The notes beneath the pieces are model-generated. The model saw only the letters and a list, made by a program, of their open reading frames with translations. It was not told the DNA's origin and searched no databases. 64,000 bases of DNA, taken from NCBI GenBank assembly GCA_014529385.2, contig CM043946.1:21258577-21322576 (forward strand), read 5' to 3'. This DNA is from Adiantum capillus-veneris (Eukaryota > Streptophyta > Polypodiopsida > Polypodiales > Pteridaceae). Within the stretch, counting starts at the first letter, position 1, and every line of letters starts with the position of its first letter. This document shows, piece after piece, positions 21,301 through 33,460 of this stretch. The position numbers and the translations under genes were made by a program.

Positions 21301-23601
21301 CCTGGAATGGGAGGGGAAAGTGATCTCTCTTTGTTGCCTCATTGAGGGGACGGTAATCCACACACACCCTCCACTTGCCGTTCTTCTTAGGAGTGACAAC
21401 AACAGGAGAGACCCACTCTGAATTCTCCACTGGATAAATGAACCCTGCTGCTAGAAGCTTTCTTACCTCCTTGAGTAAAGCCTGCTCCTTGATGACTCCT
21501 AGCCTTCGTAGCTTCTGAGCCTTAGGTGTGGCCTCTGGCTTCAACTCAATTTTGTGTTGAACAGCATCTACTCCACGCACATCGGTGTAGTCTTTAGCAA
21601 AAAGCCTAGGAAACTTCCTTAGCACACATTTGAACTCCTCTCTTTCATTCTTTGTAAGTGTTGTTGATAGCATACCTTCCAGCATCCCTTCATCTTGATC
21701 ACCTTCGTTCTCTTGAGGACCTACCTCCTCCAAGCCTTGACAAGAGGTCTCTTGGTTGCTTGGCTTAAACCTTACCCCCATGACTTCGATGGAAGACTCC
21801 TCTTCAGTAATGCTGCCGCTACTTTCTTCTTCTGAAGTGCTATCGGTCCAACCTTCTTCCGTCTCACTTTGAGATGATTCTTCATGGAGCTCCTCTTGGC
21901 GTTGCTCCTTCATGTCAAAGACAACCTTCTTGTGATTGTCATTCCTGCAAATTAGCTTTCCACTCTCCCAATCCTGCAAAGCTCGCATTTTCATTAGCCA
22001 TGGTCTTCCTAGGATAAATGGGTAACCATTTCCCTTGGTAGACATGACATAGAAATCCACTGCCTTCTTAATGCCAAAGGCCTCCACAAAAACATTTTTA
22101 CAAATGCCTACGCACCTAGCCTTGCTATTGTTTGCCATCTTGACCCTAATTTCAGGTGTCTCATGGATGTGCATGCCTAGTTTTTGCATGAGTCCCTCTG
22201 TCATGATGCAAATTTGTGCACCCCCATCCACTAGACCTTTCCTAACCAATCTCCCTTTGATGTAACAGTCTAGCACCGGTGTAATGTCCTCATTCATTTC
22301 AGCTTGTGCAATTTTTACAACAGGCACACTCTCTTTTACCTTTCTCCTAGTGCTAAATGCCCTTGTTAAATCCCTCCTAACTTGTGGACATAATGCAAGA
22401 AATTGAGGCCATGAAATATCAGGACCCTTACCTCTCATGTCTTCCAACAAGTTGTACGGAGCCATACCATGTCCAAGAGGGAAGTCTTGGAGGTTGATAC
22501 GACGTCGAGTCCTCTTGGTTTCCTTGGTTCCCTTTGCCTTCTTGCCTTGTCCATGGTCACTCTGTGATGTGACTCCTTCTTTCTCTTTACCTTTTCCTCG
22601 GCCACGCTTAATTCCATTGGCTTCCATGTCAACCTCATTTGAATTTGTCACCTCTACCACATGCACATTTGGATCTGGCAAAGGTGGAACTCCTTCTACC
22701 CCTTGTGGAGGTGGTCTTGGTCCATTTGGCCTTTGTAGAAGCCTTGGTTGTTGACCAGTTCCTTCACCTGCATTCATCACTGGGTAATTCAAGTTAGGCC
22801 TCCCTGGCTCCCCACGGGGCCAAGGACAATTATACATCCCATGTCCAGACTCTCCGCAATTCCAACATTGCAAGACTCTCCTAGGTCGTGGATCTCGCTC
22901 TTCAGACTTCTTTGCTTGTCCCTTTGGACCTACAGCTTGTGCAAGGTGAATTGACAGGCTGCTTAAAGATTCGTTTAACTTCTCAATTACTTCCGCCGTT
23001 ACCTCAGGAAGCTCCCTTGATGTTGATGCTTGTGACTTACCTTTGGGTCTAAGACCTTCTATTGGAACCTCTCCCCTTAAGCACTTGAGTTTCCTATACT
23101 TCTCAGCAGCCCTAGTTTCAGCTGCATCAAAAGTAGCAGGTGCTCCCGCCTCAACTTTTACCTTAAGGTCAGGAAAGAGTCCGGCTATGAACCTCTCCTT
23201 CTTTAAAAATTCTGCACCATCACCAGGGTTAGCAACATTTCGTATCCATAGAGCCCAAAGACGTAGAAACTCTTGCTTGTACAAGTAGTAGTCATCTAAG
23301 TCTTTTTGCTTATGAGAAACAATGTCTTGCCATAGTTTTGAGTGTTTTGGGGATCAAAGAAGTATCTCTTAAAACGATTTAAAACTTCTGTGTAATTCCC
23401 CTTAACTTCCTCAGGCAAAGAGTCAAACCAAGTACTAGCATCTTTCCTAAGGACCACCTCAAACATTTCTACACGTTCTTGATCGGTTACTATCCTCTTG
23501 ATACGGCAAGACATCTTGAAATTTGCTAAAAATAATTCTGCATCCTCTCCAGGCTCTCCAAAGAAAAGAGGATATCCAGACATTTGGCGTTGGCTCTCCA
23601 T
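18323..23601 (-). CDS. Tat gag-pol polyprotein region
   Basis: Gag begins at 23601 (MESQRQMSGYPLFFGEPGED) with a retrotransposon-gag core. Its single zinc knuckle CWNCGESGHGMYNC is near 22850. A retropepsin with DGGAQICIM and ILGRPWL follows (about 22.0-22.25 kb). Reverse transcriptase spans about 21.5-20.95 kb (VDYRPLNEAT, MPFGLTNAPATFQRFM, FIDDF). A Ty3-type RNase H is at about 20.75-20.35 kb and a second, archaeal-like RNase H at about 20.2-19.8 kb (FFDGAF, NNEAEYDTLL, VKGDALLIVK, NEDADLLA). The integrase has an HHCC zinc module (about 19.55-19.4 kb), a DDE core (WGIDAMGPL, SDNGPGF, QSNGLVEKAN) and a GPY/F end (RWQGPYIV). The polyprotein would assemble particles, copy the RNA and integrate the DNA. 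It is almost open throughout, with about one interruption in the gag part. As a recent copy it could still be transcribed. Confidence 0.93.
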
Positions 23602-23650
23602 TATTATGAAAGATTACAACACGAGTTACAATAAGGGATACAATAGAGAT

Positions 23651-24109
23651 CTAGAACCACTCGCCTGCAAATGAAGAAGTGAGAAAATACCACTCTAGGT
23701 TTTCTTCTTCAGCTATCCAAGCTTCAATAAGGTCTCGATTTGTTTGATCAAAACAAAAGGGTAGACTATTGATGAGCTCTAAGAAGGGTTGAAATTCTTC
23801 AAAGCTAAGGCGATAAACAGAAATCTCTAGAACTTCCTTTTCTGGATCCAAAAGAGCAACCACGTCCCAAGTGATAAATTGCACTTGCTCTACAATTCCC
23901 AATGCACAAGCGGTTTGTATAAAAACTAGATTTTCATGCTCGTCGAAGACCGTGAGAAAGTAGCAATTGACTAGGAGCTCCTTTCCTTCGAGTTCCACAC
24001 AGTCGGAGTGAGGCAACCTTCTCACAATTTCATAAAGAACATCCTCATCAAGTCCAATCAAGTTTGCAAGATTTAAAGACTCCACTTGTGCTACAAAATT
24101 CCTGGACAA
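23651..24109 (-). CDS. Tat accessory ORF B2, F-box-like N-terminus
   Basis: A 152-codon ORF ends 49 bases before gag. I do not recognise it as a named family. It is a paralogue of B1 just upstream: both contain VRRLPH, then FIQ..CAL, then a Val/Phe/Trp stretch, then RL.F.EF.P.L.LINSLPF.F, and about 35% of aligned residues match by eye. Residues about 18-40 (LDEDVLYEIVRRLPHSDC) resemble the first helices of an F-box, L.ddvL.eIl.rLP. In plants F-box proteins link SKP1 to targets for ubiquitination. That assignment is a hypothesis. There is no signal peptide or membrane segment. It is intact and shares a very short intergenic gap with both neighbours. Confidence 0.7.
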   Translation of the reverse strand: MSRNFVAQVESLNLANLIGLDEDVLYEIVRRLPHSDCVELEGKELLVNCYFLTVFDEHENLVFIQTACALGIVEQVQFITWDVVALLDPEKEVLEISVYRLSFEEFQPFLELINSLPFCFDQTNRDLIEAWIAEEENLEWYFLTSSFAGEWF

Positions 24110-24155
24110 AAACTCCTTAGGATTATGGTTAAATCATTCAAAAGCATAAAGAGAT

Positions 24156-24710
24156 TTACAATGTCTCTATGAACAAAGTGTCATAGAAAGTAGAGAAGGA
24201 TGAGAATTTATACAAATTTGCAATCTTCTCTATGCTCTCTTTATTAAGACAAGCTCTGAATAGCTCCCTATCTCCTTTGTTGAAAGCGAAAGGAAGACTA
24301 TTAATAAGATGCAAATGAGGGAAAAATTCACCAAATGTGAGTCTATGAAGCATGAACTCTGGCCGCAAGTTTCCTGAAGAGTCTTCCTCAATGGTGAAAT
24401 GCACTCGCCAAACGCCAAATTTCACTCTATTTACCAATCTTAGGGCACACACTAGTTGGATGAATGCGCGGTCTTCCTTAGTGCCCAACAACAAGAGGAA
24501 AATGGAATCAACGCGTAGGACCTTCCGTCTTAACTTCACCACCCTCTTGTTATGAGGGAGACGCCTTACTACTTGCTCCTGCAACTCAATTGGTAATAGA
24601 GCTAGATCTCTAAGGATTGAACTTTCACTGCACACACATTCCCAGTTAGAACAAATGATCGTTTTTTTGTTTCTTGTAACAACTTGGACAAAGAAAAAAC
24701 AAACATACAC
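24156..24710 (-). CDS. Tat accessory ORF B1, F-box-like paralogue of B2
   Basis: A 184-codon ORF lies 46 bases upstream of B2 and 26 bases downstream of A2. Its N-terminal 40 residues (hydrophobic, Cys-rich) are not found in B2, so translation may begin further in. From about residue 38 it reads LLPIELQEQVVRRLPHNK, again like an F-box start, and continues collinearly with B2 to LINSLPFAFNKGDREL. The tandem arrangement and shared blocks show a duplication within the element. Function is unknown; possible roles are host-factor targeting, RNA binding or particle biology. It is not similar to gag, pol or envelope proteins I know. Confidence 0.7.
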   Translation of the reverse strand: MYVCFFFVQVVTRNKKTIICSNWECVCSESSILRDLALLPIELQEQVVRRLPHNKRVVKLRRKVLRVDSIFLLLLGTKEDRAFIQLVCALRLVNRVKFGVWRVHFTIEEDSSGNLRPEFMLHRLTFGEFFPHLHLINSLPFAFNKGDRELFRACLNKESIEKIANLYKFSSFSTFYDTLFIETL

Positions 24711-24736
24711 ACTACTTTGCCGGGCTGCACTTCATT

Positions 24737-24955
24737 TTAAAATAAAATGAACACATGTACATCAAAAGAAGTGTGGTAGTTGATAAGAGGTGGAATGACA
24801 GGGTTTGGTGATGCAAGAATTTCTCCTGCTCTTTGGGCACCAAACATGAACACCATTCGTTGTTGAAAATGGATCTTTCTACTAATTGCAACGTTTATTC
24901 TAATGTGTGGAGTAAAATGAAAGGGAAAAACCTCTATTCCTGGGCCATTATCCAT
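24737..24955 (-). CDS. Tat accessory ORF A2, paralogue of A1
   Basis: A 72-codon ORF 21 bases downstream of A1. A1 and A2 end in near-identical segments: DV.(I/V)F(V/I)LF at the C-terminus, preceded by P.I.PLI.Y and AS.NP. About 38% of the last 57 residues match by eye. The protein is small, basic in the middle (ISRKIHFQQR) and hydrophobic at the end. The last eight residues are nearly all hydrophobic, but the segment is too short to span a membrane. Its function is unknown. The conservation of both copies in a young element suggests the ORF is real. Confidence 0.6.
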   Translation of the reverse strand: MDNGPGIEVFPFHFTPHIRINVAISRKIHFQQRMVFMFGAQRAGEILASPNPVIPPLINYHTSFDVHVFILF

Positions 24956-24976
24956 GGCCTATGCATGTCCTAATGC

Positions 24977-25189
24977 TTAAAACAAAACAAAAATATAGAC
25001 GTCCAAACTAAGGTCGTACCTAATGAGAGGCAAAATAAAAGGATTTACTGAAGCGTTTATCTCGGCCAACCTAAGAGGACCTAAAATTCTACGAATGACA
25101 CGTTGAAATTGCAACTTAGTACTAACAATTATGTGTACCTTTTGCCTTGCAATGGGAATGAAGGGATCATACAAAGCTTCGTGATTCAT
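24977..25189 (-). CDS. Tat accessory ORF A1, first ORF after the 5' LTR
   Basis: A 70-codon ORF that starts only about 75 bases downstream of the 5' LTR, the first ATG-led frame of note in the genomic RNA. It aligns with A2 over its last 57 residues (FQ, AE/GE, AS.NPF.LPLI.Y, DVY.F.LF). It is basic (RQK, QRVIRR), followed by a Leu/Ile-rich end. I know of no matching family. Because A1, A2, B1 and B2 follow one another with gaps of 21-49 bases on one RNA, their translation would need leaky scanning, reinitiation or splicing; the sequence does not decide which. Confidence 0.6.
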   Translation of the reverse strand: MNHEALYDPFIPIARQKVHIIVSTKLQFQRVIRRILGPLRLAEINASVNPFILPLIRYDLSLDVYIFVLF

Positions 25190-25245
25190 GCAAACTACTT
25201 GACTATGCTAAAGGTTGATTCTACACAAAAATACACAAGCCGTCC

Positions 25246-25262
25246 TCAGTGGGGGCACCAAA
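25246..25262 (-). other. Candidate primer-binding site of the Tat element
   Basis: The minus strand reads TTGGTGCCCCCACTGAG just after the 5' LTR. The position and the TTGGTGCC start are right for a tRNA primer site; I cannot name the tRNA with confidence. Confidence 0.55.
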
Positions 25263-25264
25263 AT

Positions 25265-25523
25265 TGAGGCGGTCCGGGGCGGGCAACAAGAAGAGTGGCC
25301 TCTAGACACCCTTCAAGGCTCCCGTGCTGCTCAATGGGGCTGGGGCACAACACAACACAAACCAAAACAACAAACCCACCACCAAATCCCAACTACACAA
25401 GGGGCACCACCTAGTTTAAGAGCGAACTAGGACGCAAAAGAGGAGAATCGTTAGAGCAACCCACAAACAAGCAAGGAATTTACACTAACCCTAACACCAA
25501 TGGAATACTCTCACACACTAAAA

Positions 25524-25573
<50 letters not shown>

Positions 25574-27958
25574 TGCTCGGGCTGCTTTGAAACGTATCGG
25601 CAATGATCAAGCAAACATAACTATATATTTAAGAAAGAGAGAGAAAGGGGGAGGGGGTGCTTGTTGCATTAATACCTTCTTACAAATCTGTCATGACAAA
25701 TCAAAGTGAGATTAGTACTTGTTCAACATAGCTTGCGTAAATTTCACCACAACACATCACTAGAAAAGCCACCCCAATCACTGTCTTAAGGCCAGGGGAG
25801 TCCTCTCCACCCTGTCGCCCTCTTACAGTATGTGGGATTTATGGCTAGATTGATGACAACACCAGAGACAAGCTATCAAGAACTTAAAAAAAACCAAGAC
25901 ACTTACGCATCATTGTTGTCCATTACTTCACGTTGGAAAGGAGACAAAATATCCAAGATTAGTCCAAATCCACCCTCCTTGATTCAGCGAATGTTGGGCT
26001 TACACTAGTAGGAGAAATGATAGATTTCCTACTCTCAATTGAATGATCACTCTCTCTCTTACAATGGCATAGATTTCCCTTGCTAATCCCCTATTACAAC
26101 ACATGCACATGCATAAGACAATGAGCTTCCACTCAAGAGCTCCTTCTAGAGAGGTTGAGCTTGGCTTCTCAAGCTATAGCATAGTGCTCTTGCTTATGGC
26201 TTCCCCCCTTTTATGCTAGCTACACCCTCCTTTTATAGCAATTTTGAAGGCTAGGGTTACTCCTCTAACCATGGTTGAGTTAGATTTTCAGCAATTTATC
26301 TAATTTCTTTTGCTTGGAATTATCAAGAAGTTGGTGGGGAAAGAGAGAGGAGAGAAATGGAGGTGATAGGACTTTTCATAGTGGGTTAGTGTTAGTAGAG
26401 TTAGTATTAATTTACAAATGGAATTGAATATTTACAATGGGAGTATCCATGTAGGATACAAATAAGGAAGAAAAACTCTTAAGAGGTAAGAAAAGGTGGA
26501 TTTCTTACAAGGTTGATGCTCCAACTGTCTTGAGTAGGGCCAATTTTGACGCTTGTTGACGGTCCACTAGCTTTGACGGTACATTGTTTCTCCACTCTTG
26601 ACCTTCCTTGAGAGACAAGGTAATTGAAGCTGAGTAATCAACCACCATGATGCTATCTTTTAAGAGAAGAGGCTGAATTTTGTGGTTTTTTGATAGATAT
26701 GGGTAATTTGGAGGAGGAAAAATGAGACTAGGTGGTCAATTTTGGAATGGAATTGTGTGTGGGAGGTATGAGTTCACCATGGTTTCTCTTATTCTTCAAG
26801 GTTGAGGAGAAGGTGAGTAGTGTGCAGAGAGGAGTGGTGAGAGAGATGGGGATGATGAGTGGAGAAGTGTGTGTGAAAGAGGAAAATGATAAAGTGGAAG
26901 AGAGAGTGTGGCTGCATAGCATGGGAAAACTGGGGTCCACTAAAAAAATCATAGCTCACAGCTGGTAGCTCCAAAAATCATGAAAAAATTTGGGGTGATT
27001 ATTCAGGGCGTGGGCTACATTTTCTCTTTTGACCACCGCTCCAAATTCGGAGTGGAGATAGGTGCCAAAACTCTCACCAAAAAGCCTGTTTTTTATGCCT
27101 GCAAAAGTCTTTTAGTGGTCCCCTCCTTTGTTGAATTTGTACAATGCATCCAAGAGTGAGCCCCTCCTTTGTCATATTATAATACAAAGCATTCAAGTTG
27201 CCCTTGACCCATGCATGGAGGAGGATTATTGGTGAAATAAGAAATATATACATGGTGGGACTAGTGTATGGACTATTCATGGACTTTAGCTCAATGAGCA
27301 CATGGTGTTAGAATAATGAGTAAAAATAATAATAAAAATATGGAGGAGTTATGGATATGGAAAGATATTGGAATCATATGATATGGTCCCTCCTTGAATT
27401 ATTTTGGGTGAAAGAGGAAAAGGTATGCAAGTAAATAATATAATAAAAGTAACCAATGAGTAGAAATCAATTTTTTGTTTTCACGAGGGTGAGGGTGAAA
27501 ATGTGGGAGTGATTTGTATGAAGGAAAAATATGAGGTTAGAGTATGTACATATTGGCAAAAAAAAAATATATATATATATATATATAATTATGGTGTAAG
27601 AGGATGAAAGAAGGTGTACATAGGTTTAATAAAACACATACCTAAGTAGAAATATTTAAATAAAATACCAAAATAATTATTAAAAATCCCTATATTTAGG
27701 CCATATATACAATGAAATATTTACACACAAAGAGGCCATAATATACTTTTATTTTTTTTATTTTTTTTTTTTTTTTTTGGCTCACCTAGCCCAGTGACTA
27801 GCTAGCTGAGGGTTTTTAAGAAGATATGGGAAAAGTCCCGTGACTCACGCACGCCTATGTACAGTGAAATGGTAGGGATAGCCACAGTGTTTGGGTGATT
27901 TTGGTAGGGTGAGGTAACTCACTGTGGCAATTACAAGGAGCCAAAAAAACGGCTATCA
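25265..27958 (-). repeat. 5' LTR of the Tat element (right copy)
   Basis: 2694 bases, almost identical to the left copy. Differences are mostly in the GA (25527-25570), AT (about 27569-27587) and poly-T (about 27747-27778) runs. As the element reads on the minus strand this copy drives transcription. Confidence 0.97.
26229..26238 (-). promoter_or_regulatory. TATA box of the Tat 5' LTR
   Basis: CTATAAAAGG on the minus strand, a strong plant TATA match. It sits about 0.97 kb from the inner LTR edge, so U3 would be about 1.7 kb and R-U5 about 0.95 kb. The same motif is in the other LTR at about 16566-16575. Confidence 0.6.
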
Positions 27959-29313
<1,355 letters not shown>

Positions 29314-29335
29314 TTTTTGGTGAACCCGACGTGAA
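29314..29335 (+). other. Candidate primer-binding site of the non-autonomous element
   Basis: TTTTTGGTGAACCCGACGTG follows the LTR end CCGACA directly. The TGGTGAACCCGACG core looks like a tRNA 3'-end complement, but the tRNA is not identified. Confidence 0.6.
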
Positions 29336-31146
29336 ATTGATCGGGGTGAGAGAGTACAGATGGAGCCGTAGTGGGGGATACAGGAGGCTTTAGAAAAACT
29401 TTTACACATAAGCCTGACATACTTCTCTGAAGAGGTACAAAACACGCCAGATTTTACAAAATTGATGCAGATGATGGATGCATTTTCATGCTTGGCAAGG
29501 GTATAGGAAACAAAGAAAAATAAATTAGAAGATGTTGTGGACGCGACATTGGATTTGGTGTATGCCGAATGCAATATGTTTGAGTGCTACGACCCGATGG
29601 GATACCCTTTGTATTATGAAATGGAGATGTGGGCACGCAAAGTTCTAGAGGAGCTTATGGTGAAGTCGTTTAAGTGTTTGGTTATTCCAAGTTTGATTGT
29701 AGAAGTTGAAGATCTTGCTTGGGAATATGGAGACTATTGGGAGTAGTTTAAAGAAGCAATTTTGCATGCTAGTGATGAAATTATGGCAGAGGAAATGGGA
29801 GACCAAGTGAGTAGGTACCAGATTATGAAGAATTTTGGAAACAGGTTTGTGCAAAATTAGCAGCAAAGCAAGATGCTTTGGGGGATGTTGCACAGATTGA
29901 AGAGCCAAAACTTGAAATCAATTCAGGTTTTCCAAAATTACCTAAAGATAATGGTTGTGTCACTAGCAACCTAGATGAAGCTAATAATGAAGATGCCAGT
30001 TGTTTTGATGTGGACTCACAAAGGGACATTATGTATGTGGATTATACACAGGTATGCGACAAATCTTTGAATCTAAAATAGGATGCTTGCCATGATGTGG
30101 AAACTACAGAGGATATGGATGTGTCCTTTGGTACATCTGAACAGGAGCAAGAGTCTAAATTTATTATGGAGGAAGTGCGTATATGTGATGATGCTACTGA
30201 ACAGGATGAGGATAGTATCATTAATGCTTTCCTGTGTGACTTACATGCATGTGGTTCAATGTCTAGTGATACCCCTTACAAAGGGAAGGCCAATTCAGAG
30301 GGGGTGTATGTTTTACAATAGGAGGATGGGCTTACAATAGACACTAATCTTTTTGAAGAAGAGCAAGTAGAAGACTTATGCATAGACAAGCCTATGTGTG
30401 AGAGTGATGCTCCAACAATTACAGATGCAGAGAATATTAGAGATCTTCCGTGTGATGAAGTGGATGATGAGGGAATGGGATATCAGCAGGTGCATCGGGG
30501 ATTTGAAAACTAGAAGAGATGAAGATGGTATACCGGATCATCTACCAAGGTGGAAAGACAACCAAAATTTTCAAAAGATGTTTACCAGGCTCGTCAAAAG
30601 ATATGCATGGTATGGGTTTTTTTTTTATTCCCCTTACTAGTCATCATGTCATGGATCTTATGGTTGCCAGCAGAGGGGATTAGTTGCTCATGTGTGCATG
30701 CCAAAGGACAAATTCTATTCCGAATTATAGATAGGATTTGGGTGCTTTCACTTGATGCTGGACAGGTTCCCCTCTTTTGCAAAGAATACAGGTGCTATGT
30801 GCTCAGCATGAAGTTCAAACCGAGAGAATCCAAAAAAAAATTGAAGTAGATTCAACATGGTTGCATGCTAACGGGGCCAAGCTATGGTGTTTTGTTATGT
30901 GACTCCTTTAGAGTACGCATACAATATGGGTTTTTGAAGCCGCATATTTGGGAAGGGTATTATGAAGCTCCAATATTTGGGCAATTTCTTCTTGTTCCAT
31001 TTGACCTAGGAGGACTAGCAGATGTCTATGGTTTGAGTAGGGCATGCCTATGTTCCATACAATAGGGACTCATTATGTTTTATACCAAACAAACTTATGC
31101 TTTAATAGTTGATGCAATTGGCACATACCGAAGGATGTGCAGGTTC
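29336..31146 (+). pseudogene. Internal region of the non-autonomous element, acidic ORF remnants
   Basis: Several short plus-strand frames (29537-29746, 29878-30081, 30097-30321, 30865-31065 among others) encode acidic, Asp/Glu-rich peptides such as EVRICDDATEQDEDS. No zinc knuckle, protease, polymerase or integrase motif is seen. The start at about 29.36 kb, after the primer site, is where gag would begin, so this may be a reduced gag or a family-specific ORF. It is broken several times. Its role, if any, is unknown; many plant non-autonomous LTR elements carry such remnants. Confidence 0.45.
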
Positions 31147-31158
31147 AAAGGGGATGGA
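31147..31158 (+). other. Polypurine tract of the non-autonomous element
   Basis: AAAGGGGATGGA directly before the second LTR start TGTCTTGCC. Confidence 0.65.
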
Positions 31159-32660
31159 TGTCTTGCCTCTTTGAGGGCACGGGGAGAAAAAGAAATACTG
31201 AAAGACATTTGGAATGTTTTTACCAAAATATGACTTATGCTAGGGTTTGATTATGTCATCAGATGCTTGACATGTATGCTAAATGTGGTTTTCAAAGGCC
31301 AGAAAGGCTCTAGGAGGGCCTAAACAAGGTGATGGATAGTAGTTCCCAACGTTCTAATTTTATGAGCGAAATGGTGGTTCTTAAGGTGCTTTTCATGCTG
31401 GTCCAGATGGCATGATAAACGAAGCTACATAGAGAAAGATATACCAGTGTGAGGTTGGAATGCTTTGTAGATCCCCAACGGATTGGATAGATGCAAGTTA
31501 ATGATCAGAGCTGATGTTTGTGGATAAAGTTGAAGTCTCAAGTTGCAGATCCTATCGGTCTTTCCAGTTTGGCAATCGGAGTCCCGTGTAGCAAGCTATG
31601 AGCTGTCAAAGTTGGGACGGGGGCCGGTTCTGAGGCGGAATGGTCGGATTGGGAGATGTATCATCGGAGATTTTTGGGTGTGTATCAATGCTCTTATGAG
31701 AATTATGTGGAGAATGGAGTCAATAGGAGTTGACAGCAGGTCAATCGAAAGTCGTAGTGCGGAGATATGGCTTATTGAAGCTGGTCGGGATGCATGCAAG
31801 CAAGTATATGTGCTACACTTTGGAGAATAATATATGCTTGAGGAGCTTGATCAAATTGTTGTCTCTTGCAGTTCATTGATTGTCGTGCTTTACCGAGTGT
31901 GGAGGGAAGATCTCCTCAAATGCATTCGACTATACTTGCACTTTGGAGACAAGTGGACATGTGGGAATGGAGGCCAATTATTATTTTTGAATGGCTATAA
32001 TAATAATAGAAAAACCAGTAATGACGTCGCTACTGGTCACTAAAGAAGAGGGGAGAGAGGTGGCATGCAAGTGGCATGAAAGCGGAAGTGGTGTGCATGG
32101 GGCGGCGGCATGCAGGGGAAAAAGTTGAGAGCTGGAGGGGGAAAGGGGGGGGGGGGGTCGTGCAAGGAGAGCCCAGGGCAGCCACGGGAAAACAAATAGC
32201 TTCAGGAGTGCTGCATGTAGGGTGGAACCATCTTGAGGGAGGGTGCTATGTGCATGAGGTTTGAAGAACAAGCGGTGGCAAGAGTAGGGGTTTGTGCTAT
32301 ATGCATTAAAAAGGTTCCTCCAAGGGGTGGGAGGAGGAGGAGCTTAACAAGGGGTGGCTCCATTGCATTGGGGACCGAGTGCAGGGCTTGGAGCAGGTGA
32401 GGAGGCCCCCATCTGCAGGAGGGTGAGGAAGGCCGAGAGAATCACGGCCAAGAGGATCCAGTGCTACCCAGGCCAGTGGGGAGGCTCGCAATAAGGATAA
32501 TGGCCTCCATCAACAAGGGGGTCGGTCCAGGTGGAAGAGGAGGCAAGGAGAGAGAAGGTGAAGGGCTACTATGGGGAGCGTTGAAAAAGAGATAGGGGGG
32601 AGCTCTGAGAGTTGGAGAAAGAACCACGAGCTCTATGCTGAAGGGGCGGCAAGCTTCCAT

Positions 32661-32746
<86 letters not shown>

Positions 32747-33460
32747 ATCAACAAGCATACGAAGGAAGAGGATTGTGGGGTAATTAAGAGGAAACGGATC
32801 ATCCACGGGCAAGAAGGATGGGAGGGAGATTCTTTCAAGCTCTCTCTCAATCAATGAGGATATGCAAGTGAAGCAAAAGGGGCTCGCTCTTATTCTCAAT
32901 CAAAGTGGTGCATGAACGGAGGAGAGCCACCAAGGAAAGGGGAGGGAAGTGAAGACAAAGCAAGACAGTTTCTTTCAATGGGCAGGGAAGTTCTGATAAT
33001 GGGTTTGTAAAAAGCTTGAATCTTGGGAAGAAGACAACATAAGGATTCAAGAGAAGTACGGGGATCAAAAGGGATGGAGGTTTTGCTATCAACAGGGTGG
33101 GATTCTTCAGCAGGGGCATTTTTTATCAAGGGTTTCAGAACGAGGTGCATACCAACGTTGGCATATGCGGTCGAATTGTAACAAAGTTGTCAAAGATCAT
33201 GAATTTAAAGAATTTTGTTGTTTGTGACATCAAATTATGTGTCATTTTCTTGCTCTCTCTTACTATTAACTATTAATTATGTTATAATCTTCAGTTACCT
33301 CTCGCATTTAATCTCTAATCAACAATATTTTCCTTTCTATCGCTTAACACACCACTATCTGTGCTCCATTCACTCGATGGGATCCTACACCGACTTGCTC
33401 TCTCATAGCCAGAAGCCTCGTGCTTTCCCGGTTACCCATGGAGAGCCTCACACACCGACA
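31159..33460 (+). repeat. Second LTR of the non-autonomous element
   Basis: 2302 bases, TGTC...CCGACA. It carries about 0.85 kb (about 31.53-32.39 kb) not present in the first LTR, a 13-G run at 32145-32157 and a CT microsatellite at 32663-32744. No gene is apparent. Confidence 0.88.
32663..32744. repeat. (CT)41 microsatellite
   Basis: A pure CT tract of 82 bases at the position that in the first LTR holds the CT-TG compound tract. Confidence 0.98.

Larger units (their letters stand above)
15610..27958 (-). mobile_element. Young Tat-lineage Ty3/gypsy element with four extra ORFs
   Basis: LTRs of about 2.69 kb (15610-18294 and 25265-27958) start TGAGGC and end CTATCA on the plus strand. Outside is a 4-bp duplication atgt. 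The minus-strand order is 5' LTR (right copy), a 75-base leader, ORFs A1, A2, B1, B2, gag, pol, purine tract, 3' LTR. Pol has a Ty3-type RNase H followed by an archaeal-like RNase H before the integrase, the known mark of the Tat lineage. Apart from simple-repeat lengths the LTRs differ at only about seven positions, roughly 99.7% identity by eye, so the insertion is recent and the youngest event in the window. It looks nearly whole, with about one interruption. Confidence 0.95.

Noticed and set aside
23651-24710. Host F-box genes captured between element parts
   Set aside because: They sit between the 5' LTR and gag with gaps under 50 bases, have no introns or promoters of their own, and are tandem paralogues inside one element. 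An element-encoded origin is simpler.
32442-32899. ORFs with Arg-Glu or Leu-Ser runs
   Set aside because: Translations of the (CT)41 microsatellite.
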